Part shown: piece by piece, positions 10,690 to 20,895 of the stretch | How positions within the stretch are numbered: position 1 is the first letter of the stretch | Layout of the letters: each line of letters opens with the position of its first letter | Assembly (NCBI GenBank): GCA_009823505.1 | Contig: VZQC01010433.1 | Location: 760,459-824,458 of the forward strand | From: Rhizomys pruinosus | Lineage: Eukaryota > Chordata > Mammalia > Rodentia > Spalacidae | Reading direction: 5' to 3' | Length of the DNA: 64,000 bases | Translations under genes and position numbers: made by a program | The notes under the pieces: model-generated | Seen by the model: the letters and a program-made list of their open reading frames with translations, nothing else | The model's database searches: none | Told to the model about the DNA's origin: nothing

Positions 10690-11927
10690 GCTTTTGGTAA
10701 TTTCTCTCTTGGGTTGCTTAAGGATAGTTGGTCCTTTCCTCTGTTCTTTGAATTGCTTCGAGTATTTTCTAAAGTGTTGGGTTTTTTGACATGTGTTCTT
10801 TAATTTTGTTTATGTCATGAAAGATTCTTCTTTCTCTTTCAACTATGATTGACATTTTTTGCTGGGTATGGTAATCTGGGTTGGCATCTCAAGTCATTTA
10901 GCACTGGGCATACTTTGGTCCATGTTCTTCTTCCTTTCATAGTTTGCACTGAGAAGTCAGCTGTGATTCTGATGGGTTTCCCCTTATATGTAACTTGTTG
11001 TTTTTCTCCTGTGGCTTTCAGTATTTTTTCCTTATTTTGAGCATCTAGTGTTTTAACTACTGTATGATGTGGGGAATTTCTTTTTTAGTCTTGTCTATTT
11101 GGTGTTCTTTATGTTTCTTGATTTGTATGAGTTTGTCTTTTTTCAGTTTGGGGAAATTTTCTTCTATTATTCTGTTGAAGATCTGATTCTTCTCCTTCCT
11201 TTATGCCTATGATTCTTCTCCTTCCTTTATGCCTATGATGCAGAGGTTTGGTCTTTTCATAGTGTCCCATATTTCCTGGTTGTTCCACTCTTGTGTTTTA
11301 ATTTTTCATAATCTTCACTTGAGGTTTCTAGCTGTGCTGTGTTATCCTGTAGATCTGATATTCTTTTTTTCTGCTTCATCCATTCTGATTCTGATGCTTT
11401 TTCCCATCCTTTTCTGTTGATTGGATGAATGTTCAATTTCCCTTTTCATTTCATCCTGTGATTTCTTCAGTATTTCCACTTCCTTTTGGAGATTTTCATT
11501 CTCTTCTTGTAGCTCCTTGCTTCACTGGTCAGTTTCTTTTTTGCTTTCAGCCTGAGATCTTTTCAATGTTTCCACTTCCTTGCAGAGTTTGTCAGTCTCT
11601 CCCTCTACTTCTTTTTGGAGTTTGTATTTCTCTTCTAGTTCTTTTCAGAGTTTGTATTTCTCTTCCTCTAGTTCTTTTTGGAGTTTGTCAATCTCTCCCT
11701 TTAGTTCTTTCCAGAGTTTATCATTATTTCCTCTAGTTCCGTCATGAGTTTTTCATTCTCTCTTTATATTCTTTGAATATGTCTACAATTGTTCTTCTAA
11801 GATCAGTGTCTTGGCTTCATTCCAGGGAGATCTCATTGTTGGTATCTTCTACAGGACTGGTTGAGTTCAGTGGGGATTTATTATGAGCTTTTCCTATATT
11901 GTTGTTTTTCCATTGTGTCTTTACCAT
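10690..11927 (-). pseudogene. L1 A ORF1 relic (RNA-binding chaperone protein)
   Basis: ORF1p is the L1 trimeric RNA-binding protein. The likely start codon is at 11927-11925. The coiled-coil region (about 11750-11450) is rich in Lys/Glu/Leu on the minus strand. The C-terminal RNA-binding part resembles L1 E (near 10980-10850, matching E's PRLLYPAKMSI region) and ends at about 10690. The coiled coil contains five near-identical units, four spaced about 33 bases and one 30 bases apart (11585-11745). Stops and frameshifts break the frame. Confidence 0.8.
11585..11745 (-). repeat. 33-bp tandem repeat in ORF1 coiled coil
   Basis: The GAGTTT motif recurs at 11585, 11618, 11648, 11681 and 11714. 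Sense-strand units read like ...DKLQKELEE..., which is 11 codons (10 in one unit). Confidence 0.8.
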
Positions 11928-12490
11928 TTGTGTTGTTATTGTTGTTCTTTTTCCCCCTTTGTTTGTTTGTTTGGCTTCTGTTGCTAATCTCAAGTATTAA
12001 TATGGAGAACTGGTCGGTCACTCAGTTTGCTTCCTGCTGTTTTTTTTTCCTCAGTTTTGGCTATGCAGCCTATAATCACTGACACTGCTGGATCCACCCA
12101 ACCACAGTAAACCACAGCACCAGCAGTTTATACTTTCCACCACAGTACCAGTAGCTTGAGCGGGGGGAGGGGTGTTACTCCTTTGCCCATGCACCAGACC
12201 CCACCTGGGCACTGAGTGTGTGCACGACTGGCTGTCCATCTGTCTACACAAACAGTTCCTCTCTATGGTCCTAGCAGTGGGTAGCAGGTGTCCAGGGTGG
12301 GCTGCCACAAGCCTGTGTGCCAGAAACCCACCTGGGCAACTGGGCAACAAGTGTGTGCACCACTGGCTGTCCTCCTCTCCATGCACACAGTTTCTCTCTA
12401 TGGTTCTATCGGTGGGTGGCAGGTGTCCGGGGTGGGCCGCCACAAACTACCAGAAACCCACCTGGGCAACTGGATGAGTGTGTGCACCCT
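11928..12490 (-). promoter_or_regulatory. L1 A 5' UTR with tandem monomers
   Basis: GTGTGTGCAC recurs at 12216, 12351 and 12478, each preceded by a CACCTGGGCAACTGG-like block. This gives monomers of about 135 and 127 bp. GC-rich tandem monomers at the 5' end are the usual rodent L1 promoter design. The array ends exactly at the right TSD (12491). Confidence 0.75.
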
Positions 12491-12505
12491 CTTTAAAAAT
12501 ATTTT
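12491..12505. repeat. TSD of composite L1 A, right copy
   Basis: Exact match to 2633-2647, followed by AACAC (TTTT/AA context). Confidence 0.75.
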
Positions 12506-12512
12506 AACACTT

Positions 12513-12752
12513 GGGGCTGAAGAGATGGCTCAGCGGCTGAGAGCGCCTACTGCTCTTCAGAGGACCCAGGTTCTATTCCCAGCATCCAAATGGCGGCTAA
12601 GCCAGTGTGATGGCTCATGCCTTTAATCCTAGCACTCAGGAGGCAGAGGCAGGTGGATCTCTGTCAGTTTAAGGCCAGCCTGGTCCACAGAGTGAGTTCC
12701 AGGCCAACTGGGGCTCTAGGCAGACCCTGTCTCAAAAAGACAAAAAAAATAT
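12513..12752 (+). mobile_element. B2-B1 chimeric SINE
   Basis: A B2 head (GGGGCTGAAGAGATGGCTCA, box B GTTCTATTCCC) stops at about 12601 in the CATCCAAATGGCGGCTAA block. A full-length B1 (GTGATGGCTCATGCCTTTAATCC ... GACCCTGTCTCAAAAAGAC) follows directly. AAATATTTTAACAC before and AAATATTTTGATAC after the pair look like one diverged TSD, which suggests a single insertion of a fused template. Confidence 0.75.
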
Positions 12753-12769
12753 TTTGATACAAATATAAA

Positions 12770-13460
12770 TAAAATAGAAAAAAAAAGGCCCCTAAATTTT
12801 TTTTGGGAGGGGTAGCTGGGTAGCCTTTTTCAGACAGTGCCCTCACTGGTATACAAACACCTTGCATTTTGCATCTTTCTTGTAAACATCATAAGGCCAA
12901 GATCTTTACCTGTGATGATTAGAGGTGGTCAGCAAAGCAAATGTATACAATAAATGCTTTGAGAAGGAAGGGGTAAAGCTAAAAGATGTAATATATCATT
13001 ATATTCATATACAATGACATATTATATGTAAAAATGCTGGTAGGTAGTAATACCTAGATCCAAAATAAATCCTTTCATTAAACCACTTGCACATATCAGC
13101 TATGAGACCCTCATTCAGAACCCACTCTCATACTTTATACATGATCTAAATGGCTTAATCTAAGCTCTTTGAACAAGAGGCCAAGCCAGTGGCATAGCAT
13201 GTGGTCTGGAATGTGTCAACAGTTCATCATTTTTGTAACTCTTAACACTTTCCAATAAAGGACATACTAAATAAAAGGTAGCATCCTCCTCCTCCTTCTC
13301 CTCCTCCTCCTTCTCCTTCATTTTGTATGCCTTGCTCCAAGACAAATATGGTTGAATTTCCTTCTAATGAGATTGTTCCATATAAACTCCAGGATTGGGA
13401 ATGTACTTTAGTTGGCAGAATGCTTCATAGCATGCACAAAACCCCTACTCCACATAAAGT
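12770..13460. other. Unique stretch, no gene seen
   Basis: Only short frames are present. It includes a CCT/CTT tract at 13280-13320. Confidence 0.6.
13280..13320. repeat. (CCT)n-type microsatellite
   Basis: CCTCCTCCTT-type trinucleotide tract. Confidence 0.9.
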
Positions 13461-13461
13461 G

Positions 13462-13598
13462 GGCAAGGTAACACATACTTATAATCCCAGCACGTGGGAG
13501 ATGGAGGCATGAGGATCAGGTCTTTGAGGTCATTCTTGACTAAATAGCGAGTTCAAGGGATGCCTAGGCTGCATCAGACCCTGCCTTAAAGAACAAAG
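13462..13598 (+). mobile_element. B1 SINE (old)
   Basis: ATAATCCCAGCACGTGGGAGATGGAGGC, a degraded middle, and CAGACCCTGCCTTAAAGAACAAA at the end match B1 in order. Confidence 0.75.
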
Positions 13599-13605
13599 CA
13601 GGAAA

Positions 13606-13770
13606 AAAGGTCTGGTGAGTTGTCTCGCTGAAGGAAAGTTACTATCAAGCCTGAAGGACCAAAGTTTGGTCCCTAGAACCATCGTGGTAGAAGAGAACCA
13701 ATCCTAAAGCCATCCTCTGCCTCATATATATACATGCACACACACTCAGCAATAAATAAATGTAATAAAA
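13606..13770 (+). mobile_element. B2-like SINE (old)
   Basis: GGTCTGGTGAGTTGTCTCGC, AAGTTTGGTCCCTAGAACC and a final AATAAATAAATG tail follow the B2 plan, strongly diverged. Confidence 0.55.
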
Positions 13771-13836
13771 TAAAACATAGAAAAAACAAAACACACACAA
13801 AATACACTAAGCAGAGCATGTTAACCTCAGGGTCAT

Positions 13837-14122
13837 GCTGATCCCTGCTCTCTCCATGCTAGGCTGATCCCTGCTCTCTCCATGCTAGGCTGATCCCTGC
13901 TCTCTCCATGCTAGGCTGATCCCTGCTCTCTCCATACTAGGCTGACCCCTGCTCTCTCCATGCTAGGCTGATCCCTGCTCTCTCCATACTAGGCTGACCC
14001 CTGCTCTCTCCATGCTAAGCTGATCCCTGCTCTCTCCATGCTAGGCTGGTCCCTGCTCTCTCCATACTAGGCTGACCCCTGCTCTCTCCATGCTAGGCTG
14101 GTCCCTGCTCTCTCCATGCTAC
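13837..14122 (+). repeat. 26-bp minisatellite, about 11 copies
   Basis: The unit GCTGATCCCTGCTCTCTCCA plus TGCTAG repeats about 11 times. Two variant positions recur (GATCCC/GGTCCC/GACCCC and ATGCTAG/ATACTAG). The variants form a partly ordered pattern, which implies unequal exchange of multi-unit blocks. Confidence 0.97.
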
Positions 14123-14570
14123 AAAAGCACCAGCATGAAGGAAATCAATAGCAACAAAAACCTCGAACTCAATTAAGGCCCTTATCTGTAGTGACACCAA
14201 GCCACAAATAAGAAGGCTGACACAATAAGGAGCTTCCTGGAGGAATTTAGGACCTAGTCTTATTAAAAGAACGTTTTATTCTCAAAAGATTTCAAATTCC
14301 AGAATCATATGATTTTAACAGTGGAATAAACCTCACGAAAGAAGAATGCAGCATGCATTTGGTCATTCAATAATTTGTTCACAAGCATTTATGAAGAAAC
14401 CCAAACAGTTTGCTGATGACTTCTACTTGAGTCTTGTCATTAATTAAGGTATCACTGAAGCAGTCACTGGGTATGATAACTTTAAATCATATATTTCAAA
14501 ACCTTGAATTAGGCTCAATGTATTCGATACATGAATTTAAAAAAAAATTACTAAGGTGGTGTAAGATCTG
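14123..14570. other. Unique stretch, no gene seen
   Basis: AT-rich sequence without recognised features. Confidence 0.6.
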
Positions 14571-14577
14571 TCATCCC

Positions 14578-14930
14578 TTGCTATGGACTGAATATTTATG
14601 TTCAACCAAAGTTTATCTGTTGCAGTCCTAATAAGATGGTATTTAAGGCCTTGGAAAGCAATCTGGATGTGAGGAGATGAACCCTCAAGATTGGGTTGGA
14701 AAAAGAAGGAGGAACAGGAGGAGGAGGAGGAGGAGGAGGAGAGGAAGGGGAGGAGGAAAACAGGAGCTCCCTTTGCCTCTGCTATTCAAGGATGTGGCAA
14801 GAATATGGCCTTCTGCAAACCAGGAAGAATATTTACCAGGAACTGAACAAATCTATAACCTAATTTTAATTCTCAGCTTTTCAGTAAACTGGGCTTCTCA
14901 GAGCAACCCTAAGGAATCCCATTAACATAT
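14578..14930 (+). mobile_element. Ancient ERVL-MaLR LTR relic (MST/THE1-like)
   Basis: CTTGCTATGGACTGAATATT opens the element. ATAAGATGGTATTTAAGGCC and GCAAACCAGGAAGAATAT occur later in the order expected for a MaLR LTR. A GGA-rich tract (14698-14757) sits where purine-rich sequence is common. It is highly diverged. Confidence 0.6.
14698..14757. repeat. (GGA)n microsatellite
   Basis: A trinucleotide GGA/AGG tract inside the LTR relic. It generates an Arg-rich frame that is not a gene. Confidence 0.9.
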
Positions 14931-16046
14931 GTGAGCTCAAACTAATGTTTCAATTTTAATGTTTGTATGTCTAAAATGATCATAACTTAAAGAAGTAAGT
15001 CAGTTTTCATGACATGTTTTTTATAGGAAGAACTGTGTAAGTTGTATCCAGGTCTCTCAATAGGCTTGGAACATGGATCCTAATATTGCAATTTATTTCA
15101 TGAGTAGGTGCTGGCTTGGAGATTCTATTACTGATCTAACACGAATTTCTTAGTTTGTGATTTCTCTGAAGTCAGAGACAAAGATTCAGATTTAGTTAGT
15201 TCAGTTGATAGTTTATCATAGGAAGCAAACAGAGTGTGAGAAGGAGAGAGGATGATGAGGCCAATATAATGGAGCCATTGAGGATGAGGACTAGAATCCA
15301 CTGGGATATGAAAGATACCTCCTATGATTGTCTATGTAAAAGCCAGGAAGATGATGAGTATCCCAGACTTCAGATCAGTGATATTTGGAGCATTAGCACT
15401 CTCATACTCCTGGTTCTCCTGATAGTTGAGTGACTAGCTCTAGCAACATAGAGTAAGAGTGTGGGAGGAAACCCCAAGACAAGTTCATCCTAGAGGCAGA
15501 GTGCTGTTGGTTTGACGCCAGTGTAAGTCTGTACTGAACTGTCAACTACAACTCTTTCTGAGATCAGAGACAAGCACAAGATATGGTATAGACATGAAAG
15601 TCATCTGATTCAGTTATACAGAAAATGAAACTGTGTCATATGCATGTGCATTCAACTACTAGCACTCAGTCAATTAAGACAAAGCAAAGGGCAAAGGGTC
15701 AGGTGATTCTGACACCATTTCACTTGACACTTCTGTCCAGGATGAATGTGGTTCTTGGACTGTGACTTTGGATGAATGCCTACTGGATAGTTTTCAGAGC
15801 AAATATCTTTATGATAGTCAAGACCATCCAAAACATCTGGTGCTCAACTGAAGAAATGAAGACCCATTTCAATACTGGATGGAAAAGCAAAACAAAATAA
15901 AACAAAGCAAACAAAACAAAATAAGAAACCAGAAACATGCCCTTGTCAGTACACTTTATAACCCCCCCCCCCTTCAAAGTGCTTACAGGTAAATTGGGAT
16001 ATTTTGGTTTGTTTATATTTCTAATGGACTGCAAGGTGGCAGAGGA
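14931..16046. other. Unique stretch, no gene seen
   Basis: Contains AAAAC-rich sequence (15885-15925) and a C12 run near 15961. Short frames only. Confidence 0.6.
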
Positions 16047-16060
16047 TCACTTTAACTTTT

Positions 16061-16219
16061 TTTTTTTTTTTTTTTGTCTTTTTGAGACAGGGTCTCCCTG
16101 TAGCCCCAGCTGTCCTGGAACTCGCTCTGTAGACCAGGCTGGCCTTGAACTCACAAAGATCCACCTGCCTCTGCCTCCCAAGTGCTAGGATTAAAGGCAT
16201 ACACCACCACGCCCGGCCC
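16061..16219 (-). mobile_element. B1 SINE with TSD
   Basis: Poly(T), then GAGACAGGGTCTCCCTGTAG through GGCATACACCACCACGCCCGGC. The TSD TCACTTTAACTTTT is at 16047-16060 and 16220-16233. Nearly consensus, so young. Confidence 0.96.
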
Positions 16220-16233
16220 TCACTTTAACTTTT

Positions 16234-16960
16234 TAAGTGTGTTCTTTGAAGATAAAATAGTCAATGGAAGATAAAAACCATGCATTGGAACCCTAGCTGT
16301 AAACTGCTTGCATTTCCATTACACAAATCACATGATATTACATCAACATCATCTTCCCCTCTGAAAAATGCCTCCCTCTTCAGTTAATATTTGGATGAAG
16401 TTTCTGATTTATGTGGTTTAAGTCTGTAGCAGTTTTTCTGCACAGTCTAGAGTGAAGGCCTGGTATAGGCAGCAGAAAGGGGATTCAAAGTAACCAACTT
16501 ATCTTGGATAATATGGGCAGGAGAGGCAAGAATGAACTCACAGATTACTTTGGGAACAGGCAAGCCATTTAAGATTTTGGAGTAAAGTGTTCTCTCTCAC
16601 TTTAACAAATTAATATGCTAAATAGTAAATATGTTAATTTTAAGAACCACAACGGAATAGGTCCACTATGAATTTTCTCTCTCATATGGCAGCATGGAGG
16701 AAATAAAAAGGCAGTTTCCAATGAGATTTTGAGTCAAGGTAGTTTATTTGGAGAAGTGGTTCCCAAAAAACCAGAATAGGGATTAAGGAAAGTAAAAAAA
16801 AAAAAAAATGCGTACAGCTGGGAGGGGTTACGCCAAGCAGGAGTGTGAGATGGAGCCAGCACTAACAAGAGTTTGATGTTACTGAAGACACTTGCAGAAA
16901 CGTGGAACATACACTGTGAAACTGTCTGCCTGGGACAAAAACGAGGAGCATTTTATCACT
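16234..16960. other. Unique stretch, no gene seen
   Basis: No recognised coding sequence. An A15 run occurs at about 16795. Confidence 0.55.
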
Positions 16961-16969
16961 TGGTCCCAT

Positions 16970-17565
16970 CTCATATTGATCAAAGTCTGAGCAAGGCATC
17001 CCGCCTTCATCAAAGAAGCTTCTTCCTACGTGGGACAGTGGCAGCTAATTCAGAAACCCATAACTGCCTAAGTGTCAAGAAGAAGTGATGGTGGAGTGCT
17101 CGTCCTTAAAGATGACAGGTATATCATCCCCTCCAAGGTTCAGGGAACACTCAGAACAGGAGGCAAGAGAAGCATCTAGGAGCCAGAGAATGAGAAGACT
17201 TCCTGCAAAATGACATCTGAGCATGATAGAGCTGTTGTGCTCACAGCTCGCTGTGGCTATGCTGATCTTCACAAGACAGGACCCCTCAACATTTCATCAC
17301 GTGTAATTGTTGTCAACTAATGGGGGTTGGGAGAGGAGTGTCATTTTCTTCAGTGATGCAACTTCTGATAAGTCATCCTCGCTCCAGTAAATAACCTCCC
17401 ACCCACACTCAGGCAAGAAACTTTAACTAAACTCCATGGGTCACACATACAAAGAAGGCATAGAAGAGGGAGGAGGGCTTGAGGAGGATGGGAGAGGGAA
17501 TGGAGTGTGAAAAATGACTAAAATCCACTATATGAACATATGAAGCCATCAAAGAATAATGTCCT
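16970..17565 (+). mobile_element. Old rodent L1 (Lx-like) 3' UTR
   Basis: The purine-rich AGAGGGAGGAGGGCTTGAGG block, then GGGAATGGAGTGTGAAAAATG, AAATCCACTATATGAACATATGA and CATCAAAGAATAATG reproduce the end of old rodent L1 3' UTRs. The upstream border is uncertain. Confidence 0.5.
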
Positions 17566-17981
17566 GGTCTAGCTGATTCTCAAGAGACTAACAGATGCTC
17601 CAGAGCAGAGACACTGAGTTGCGGCAGAGGCATGGGACACCAGGCTTCATTGCAGCTTAGCTGGTGCAGCAGCAATGGATGAAGCAAGAATATGGACTGG
17701 GAAGATGTGAAGAAGGTCATAAAAACCATCCATCAGTCATAGACACTAAAATGTCTACAGAAATCAATTCTTGGAGACAAATTTATATATAATACTGTAA
17801 AATAAAATTAAGCCCGACTTGTGGCCTTTTATAAGTTTTCAAAGTCCAGTTCCATAAAGAAGATAATTTTAAACGGGAAATCTAGCCCAGTGTCATAAAT
17901 TAGAGGCATCATGCTACAAGACATTTGTTTAAGGTCAATAAAAATTAATACAATGAATAAAGACAGAGTAAGAGTTTAAAT
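17566..17981. other. Unique stretch, no gene seen
   Basis: Nothing recognised. Confidence 0.5.
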
Positions 17982-18160
17982 CACTGGTCCTCAGTCTTAG
18001 CCATACACTGGAACCATGTAGAATTATTTTCAGAAACAGAGGTGTCCAAATCCCACACTCGTGGACTCTGATTTGATCGTCCTGGGAGTGGCCTGGGCAT
18101 TAGGAACTTTCAAATGTTTTACAGGTAATCCTCATGCCCAGTATACATTGAGGAACACTG
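17982..18160 (+). mobile_element. MER5A (hAT-Charlie nonautonomous DNA transposon relic)
   Basis: CACTGGTCCTCAGTCTTAGC at the start and GAGGAACACTG at the end form the short terminal inverted repeats (CAGTGGTTCTC in the family). In between are ACACTGGAACCATGTAGAAT, TCCCACACTC and AACTTTCAAATG blocks in MER5A order. The 179-bp length fits. This is an ancient mammalian element. Confidence 0.85.
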
Positions 18161-20810
18161 CCATAAGCAAAGCACAAGTTTAAAGTCGTGAATGCTTTAA
18201 ATATTAATAGGGCTTGGGATCAAAATGTTACTTTCTAATTCAAGCAATCTGATTATATACTTCATCTGAAAATGTCTGGGCTGGGTGATATTTACGACTT
18301 CCAAAGTGTGCTAAGATATGACATTTGCACCATCAGTGTTCCCAAGGTGCTTCCGGGAACAGGGGTGGCCTTTCACTTTATACTCACAATATCAGGTGAC
18401 CAGAGGATCACTTTAACCTTTTAAAAGTGTTCTGTGGAAATAAAGCTCTGCAAAGACTGACCGAATACATAAATTCATTGATAATTGAAGCAATCTGCTA
18501 CTGGATGTTTACCCCCAAAGTACGCATTACTAAGTAAGCTTGGGTCATTATACTGCCAAAGAACACTGACGGGAGAGCCTGTATCTACTGGGCGTTTGAT
18601 TGGCATTATGTGCTGGTTTCAAGCTTCTTTAGTAGAAAAGTAAGTCCCAAGGTCATGACTTCTCAGCTTTCATTTTCAGCTATAATGTAGCCACCAGCCC
18701 TTTAACCTGACCTGCCTGTTAAGAGAAACCAGGGCTCTGCTGGCCTGTTTGCTGTGCACAGTCTGGGGCATGCCAGCCTCATTCTGTTATCACCAGAGCT
18801 ATCCCGAAATAGAAAGCATAGATACAAGCGATGGCATCCAATTTTTACTTGACAGCCGCAAATAACATTTTATAATGAGAACGATAATGCTTGCTTTTGG
18901 TATTTTTTTCAAGCAAGGGGGAAAAAAATCCCATTTATCAAGATCAATTGAAAAACCGCAGTAACCGAGATAATAGAATAATCCATTTTGTGCCAGTGTG
19001 TGTTAACTCTGCATGGATTTACATTTTTCACAAAATTAACAACATACTAAAATACTCTTAAATGTTAAAACTATACAGGATGCTCAGGCCACTGCTGAGT
19101 AATTAAGTTGATCATCGTGGACAACCACTACAATATTGTATATACAATATACAAAACTGTCAATTTTCCTCCAAGTTGGTCTCCATCTATGTAACCAAGT
19201 TAGCCTTCTCAACTAGACTACTCAGACTTAGAACTTTATTTTTTTTTTCTTCTTTTCTTTTTAAAAGGAAGGTCTCTAATCAACCTTCTTTGAGAAATTC
19301 TACTTAGCAGCCAGTCACTTAATTATCTTGCTAACCTTTTGTTCAGTTGCTTTGCAAATAATGACATGAAACATTTCGTCTTTTCACTTTCAAGTTTTTC
19401 TTCTTCCTGATTAGATTCTACTTAAATAGCATCATGTTCCTTCAAGTTCCTCCAAGATGACGGATTTCCTTTAATCACCTGAAACCTGCTGGTCTACCTC
19501 TTTAACATTCTGGGATATCTCATTCAAGGAACTTAAATCAACAATACAACTACTTTACTCCTACCAGTTTGAGCACATTAATTGCCGTCTCTTTATCAAG
19601 CTTTTATATTCATTCAAGTACACAAAGATATGCAGAGTGGATTTTGAAATGCAAGATGATTGCAATACATTAAAATGAGCTTTCTCTTCCTATGCCTTGT
19701 GTGAAAAGAAAATGTTAATATAATCAAATTACATTTTCGCAAGAAAAATACTATTAAAATAAAATGTGATAACAAAAATGTATTAATCAGATGTTGATAC
19801 ATTTTCCCAGAAAAGCCCAAAAAGCAAATATTAAGCACATATTTAGAATCTGATTAAAAAAATGTCATCCATGCTTATTTCAAAAATCATTTAGAATTAC
19901 TTCCCAGAAAAAAAAGGAATATGTTACATATATTTAATACAGCCAGGCACTTGAAATAAAAGTATGAAATGGTAAAAAGTAGATGTTACAGCTTTCGGTT
20001 ACCACATCTTAAAGTAATAACACAGCCCAGAAGACTTATAAGCATTTCCAAGAAATTGGGGAAGAACGGGCAAGCTCAAGAAGATTTAGAGAAGAAATGG
20101 GAATTCCTAGAAGAGGCAGCAAAAATCCCCATGATCCAGAGTCCCACACATCTCTCTACAAAGCTGCAAATCTGTAAAGGAGTGATTTATATCCATATGC
20201 AGTCAGCACATAGCTTCAGTTTCAGGGAGTTTGCCTTCATCGACATAAAGTTTGCGTTTTATTCAAAGGCAATACTTGCACACCTGAAAGATAAACTGCC
20301 TGTAATTAAATCCATCTGATATTTGCTTATAATATTTTTAGAATTTTGGCTGAAAAGAGACGAATGCTCATGTAACTAGATGCACCGTTGACAAAATTAT
20401 ATCATATTACAATTTTAAAGGACACAAGTTTCCTTGAGTTACATTTTAAGTAAATAAAGATTCAAGACATTTTACCAAAAAAAAAAAAAATACACTTTGA
20501 GAGGAAGTCATCTATATAAAATCACAGGACTATCACTCACTCCCTACATTAAATAGAATAGTAAAAAATCTCTGCCTACAACTTATAAAATGAAACAATA
20601 AAAACAGCATTTATTTTTCCTGAGTGTCCATCCCCACCATAATAAGCTATCTTGTCCCTGACTATTTCATGTAGAAAAAAAAGCTGATTTTTTTAAATCC
20701 CATTATCAGACTATTAAAACTTCACTCATTGTATAAAGGCAAACTATAGTTAAAAGTTCAAGAACTTGATTTTAAAAAGACATGTAAAATAACTTACATT
20801 AAACCAGGTG
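18161..20810. other. Long unique stretch, possible conserved noncoding DNA
   Basis: No transposon of rodent age is recognisable, which is unusual in this window. The block 18540-19060 has mixed composition and several TAATCC/ATTTACAT/CAATT-type motifs seen in developmental enhancers. Conservation cannot be judged from one sequence. Confidence 0.35.
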
Positions 20811-20895
20811 TAGTTTAATCTCAGCACTTGGGAGGCTAAGCAGTACTGTGGCAGTTGGAGGTGTGCATGGGCTACAGAGTCCCAGTTTGAAGCAA
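20811..20895 (+). mobile_element. B1 SINE (degraded)
   Basis: AATCTCAGCACTTGGGAGGC, TGGGCTACAGAGTCCCAG and AAGCAAAAG in B1 order. Confidence 0.6.

Larger units (their letters stand above)
2649..12490 (-). mobile_element. Composite L1 element A (minus strand) with nested insertions
   Basis: Read on the minus strand, the order is 5' UTR monomers (about 12490-11930), ORF1 (11927-10690), an inserted truncated L1 (10676-8695), ORF2 (8653-3762), part of a 3' UTR (3755-3353), and then a piece of ORF1 C-terminus plus ORF2 endonuclease (3352-2649). A 15-bp TSD flanks the whole block, so the outer unit behaves as one target-primed insertion. Nested inside are an ERVL-like LTR, a class II-like solo LTR, two B2s and a B1 tail stub. 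No frame is intact. L1 is an autonomous retrotransposon, and this copy is dead. Confidence 0.75.

Noticed and set aside
10676..10700. Splicing as the cause of the ORF1-to-ORF2 C-terminus joint in L1 A
   Set aside because: No donor or acceptor consensus at the joint, and ORF2 start sequence reappears below 8695, so an inserted L1 explains it better.
12172..12626. 101-130-codon frames on both strands over 12.05-12.63 kb
   Set aside because: They fall on the GC-rich L1 5' UTR monomers and a B2-B1 SINE.
14677..14925. Arg-rich 82-codon frame
   Set aside because: Produced by a GGA microsatellite in an LTR relic.
19969..20319. 116-codon plus-strand frame
   Set aside because: No domain, no splice or promoter context, and no repeats or composition typical of coding DNA. 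Length is within chance for 64 kb.
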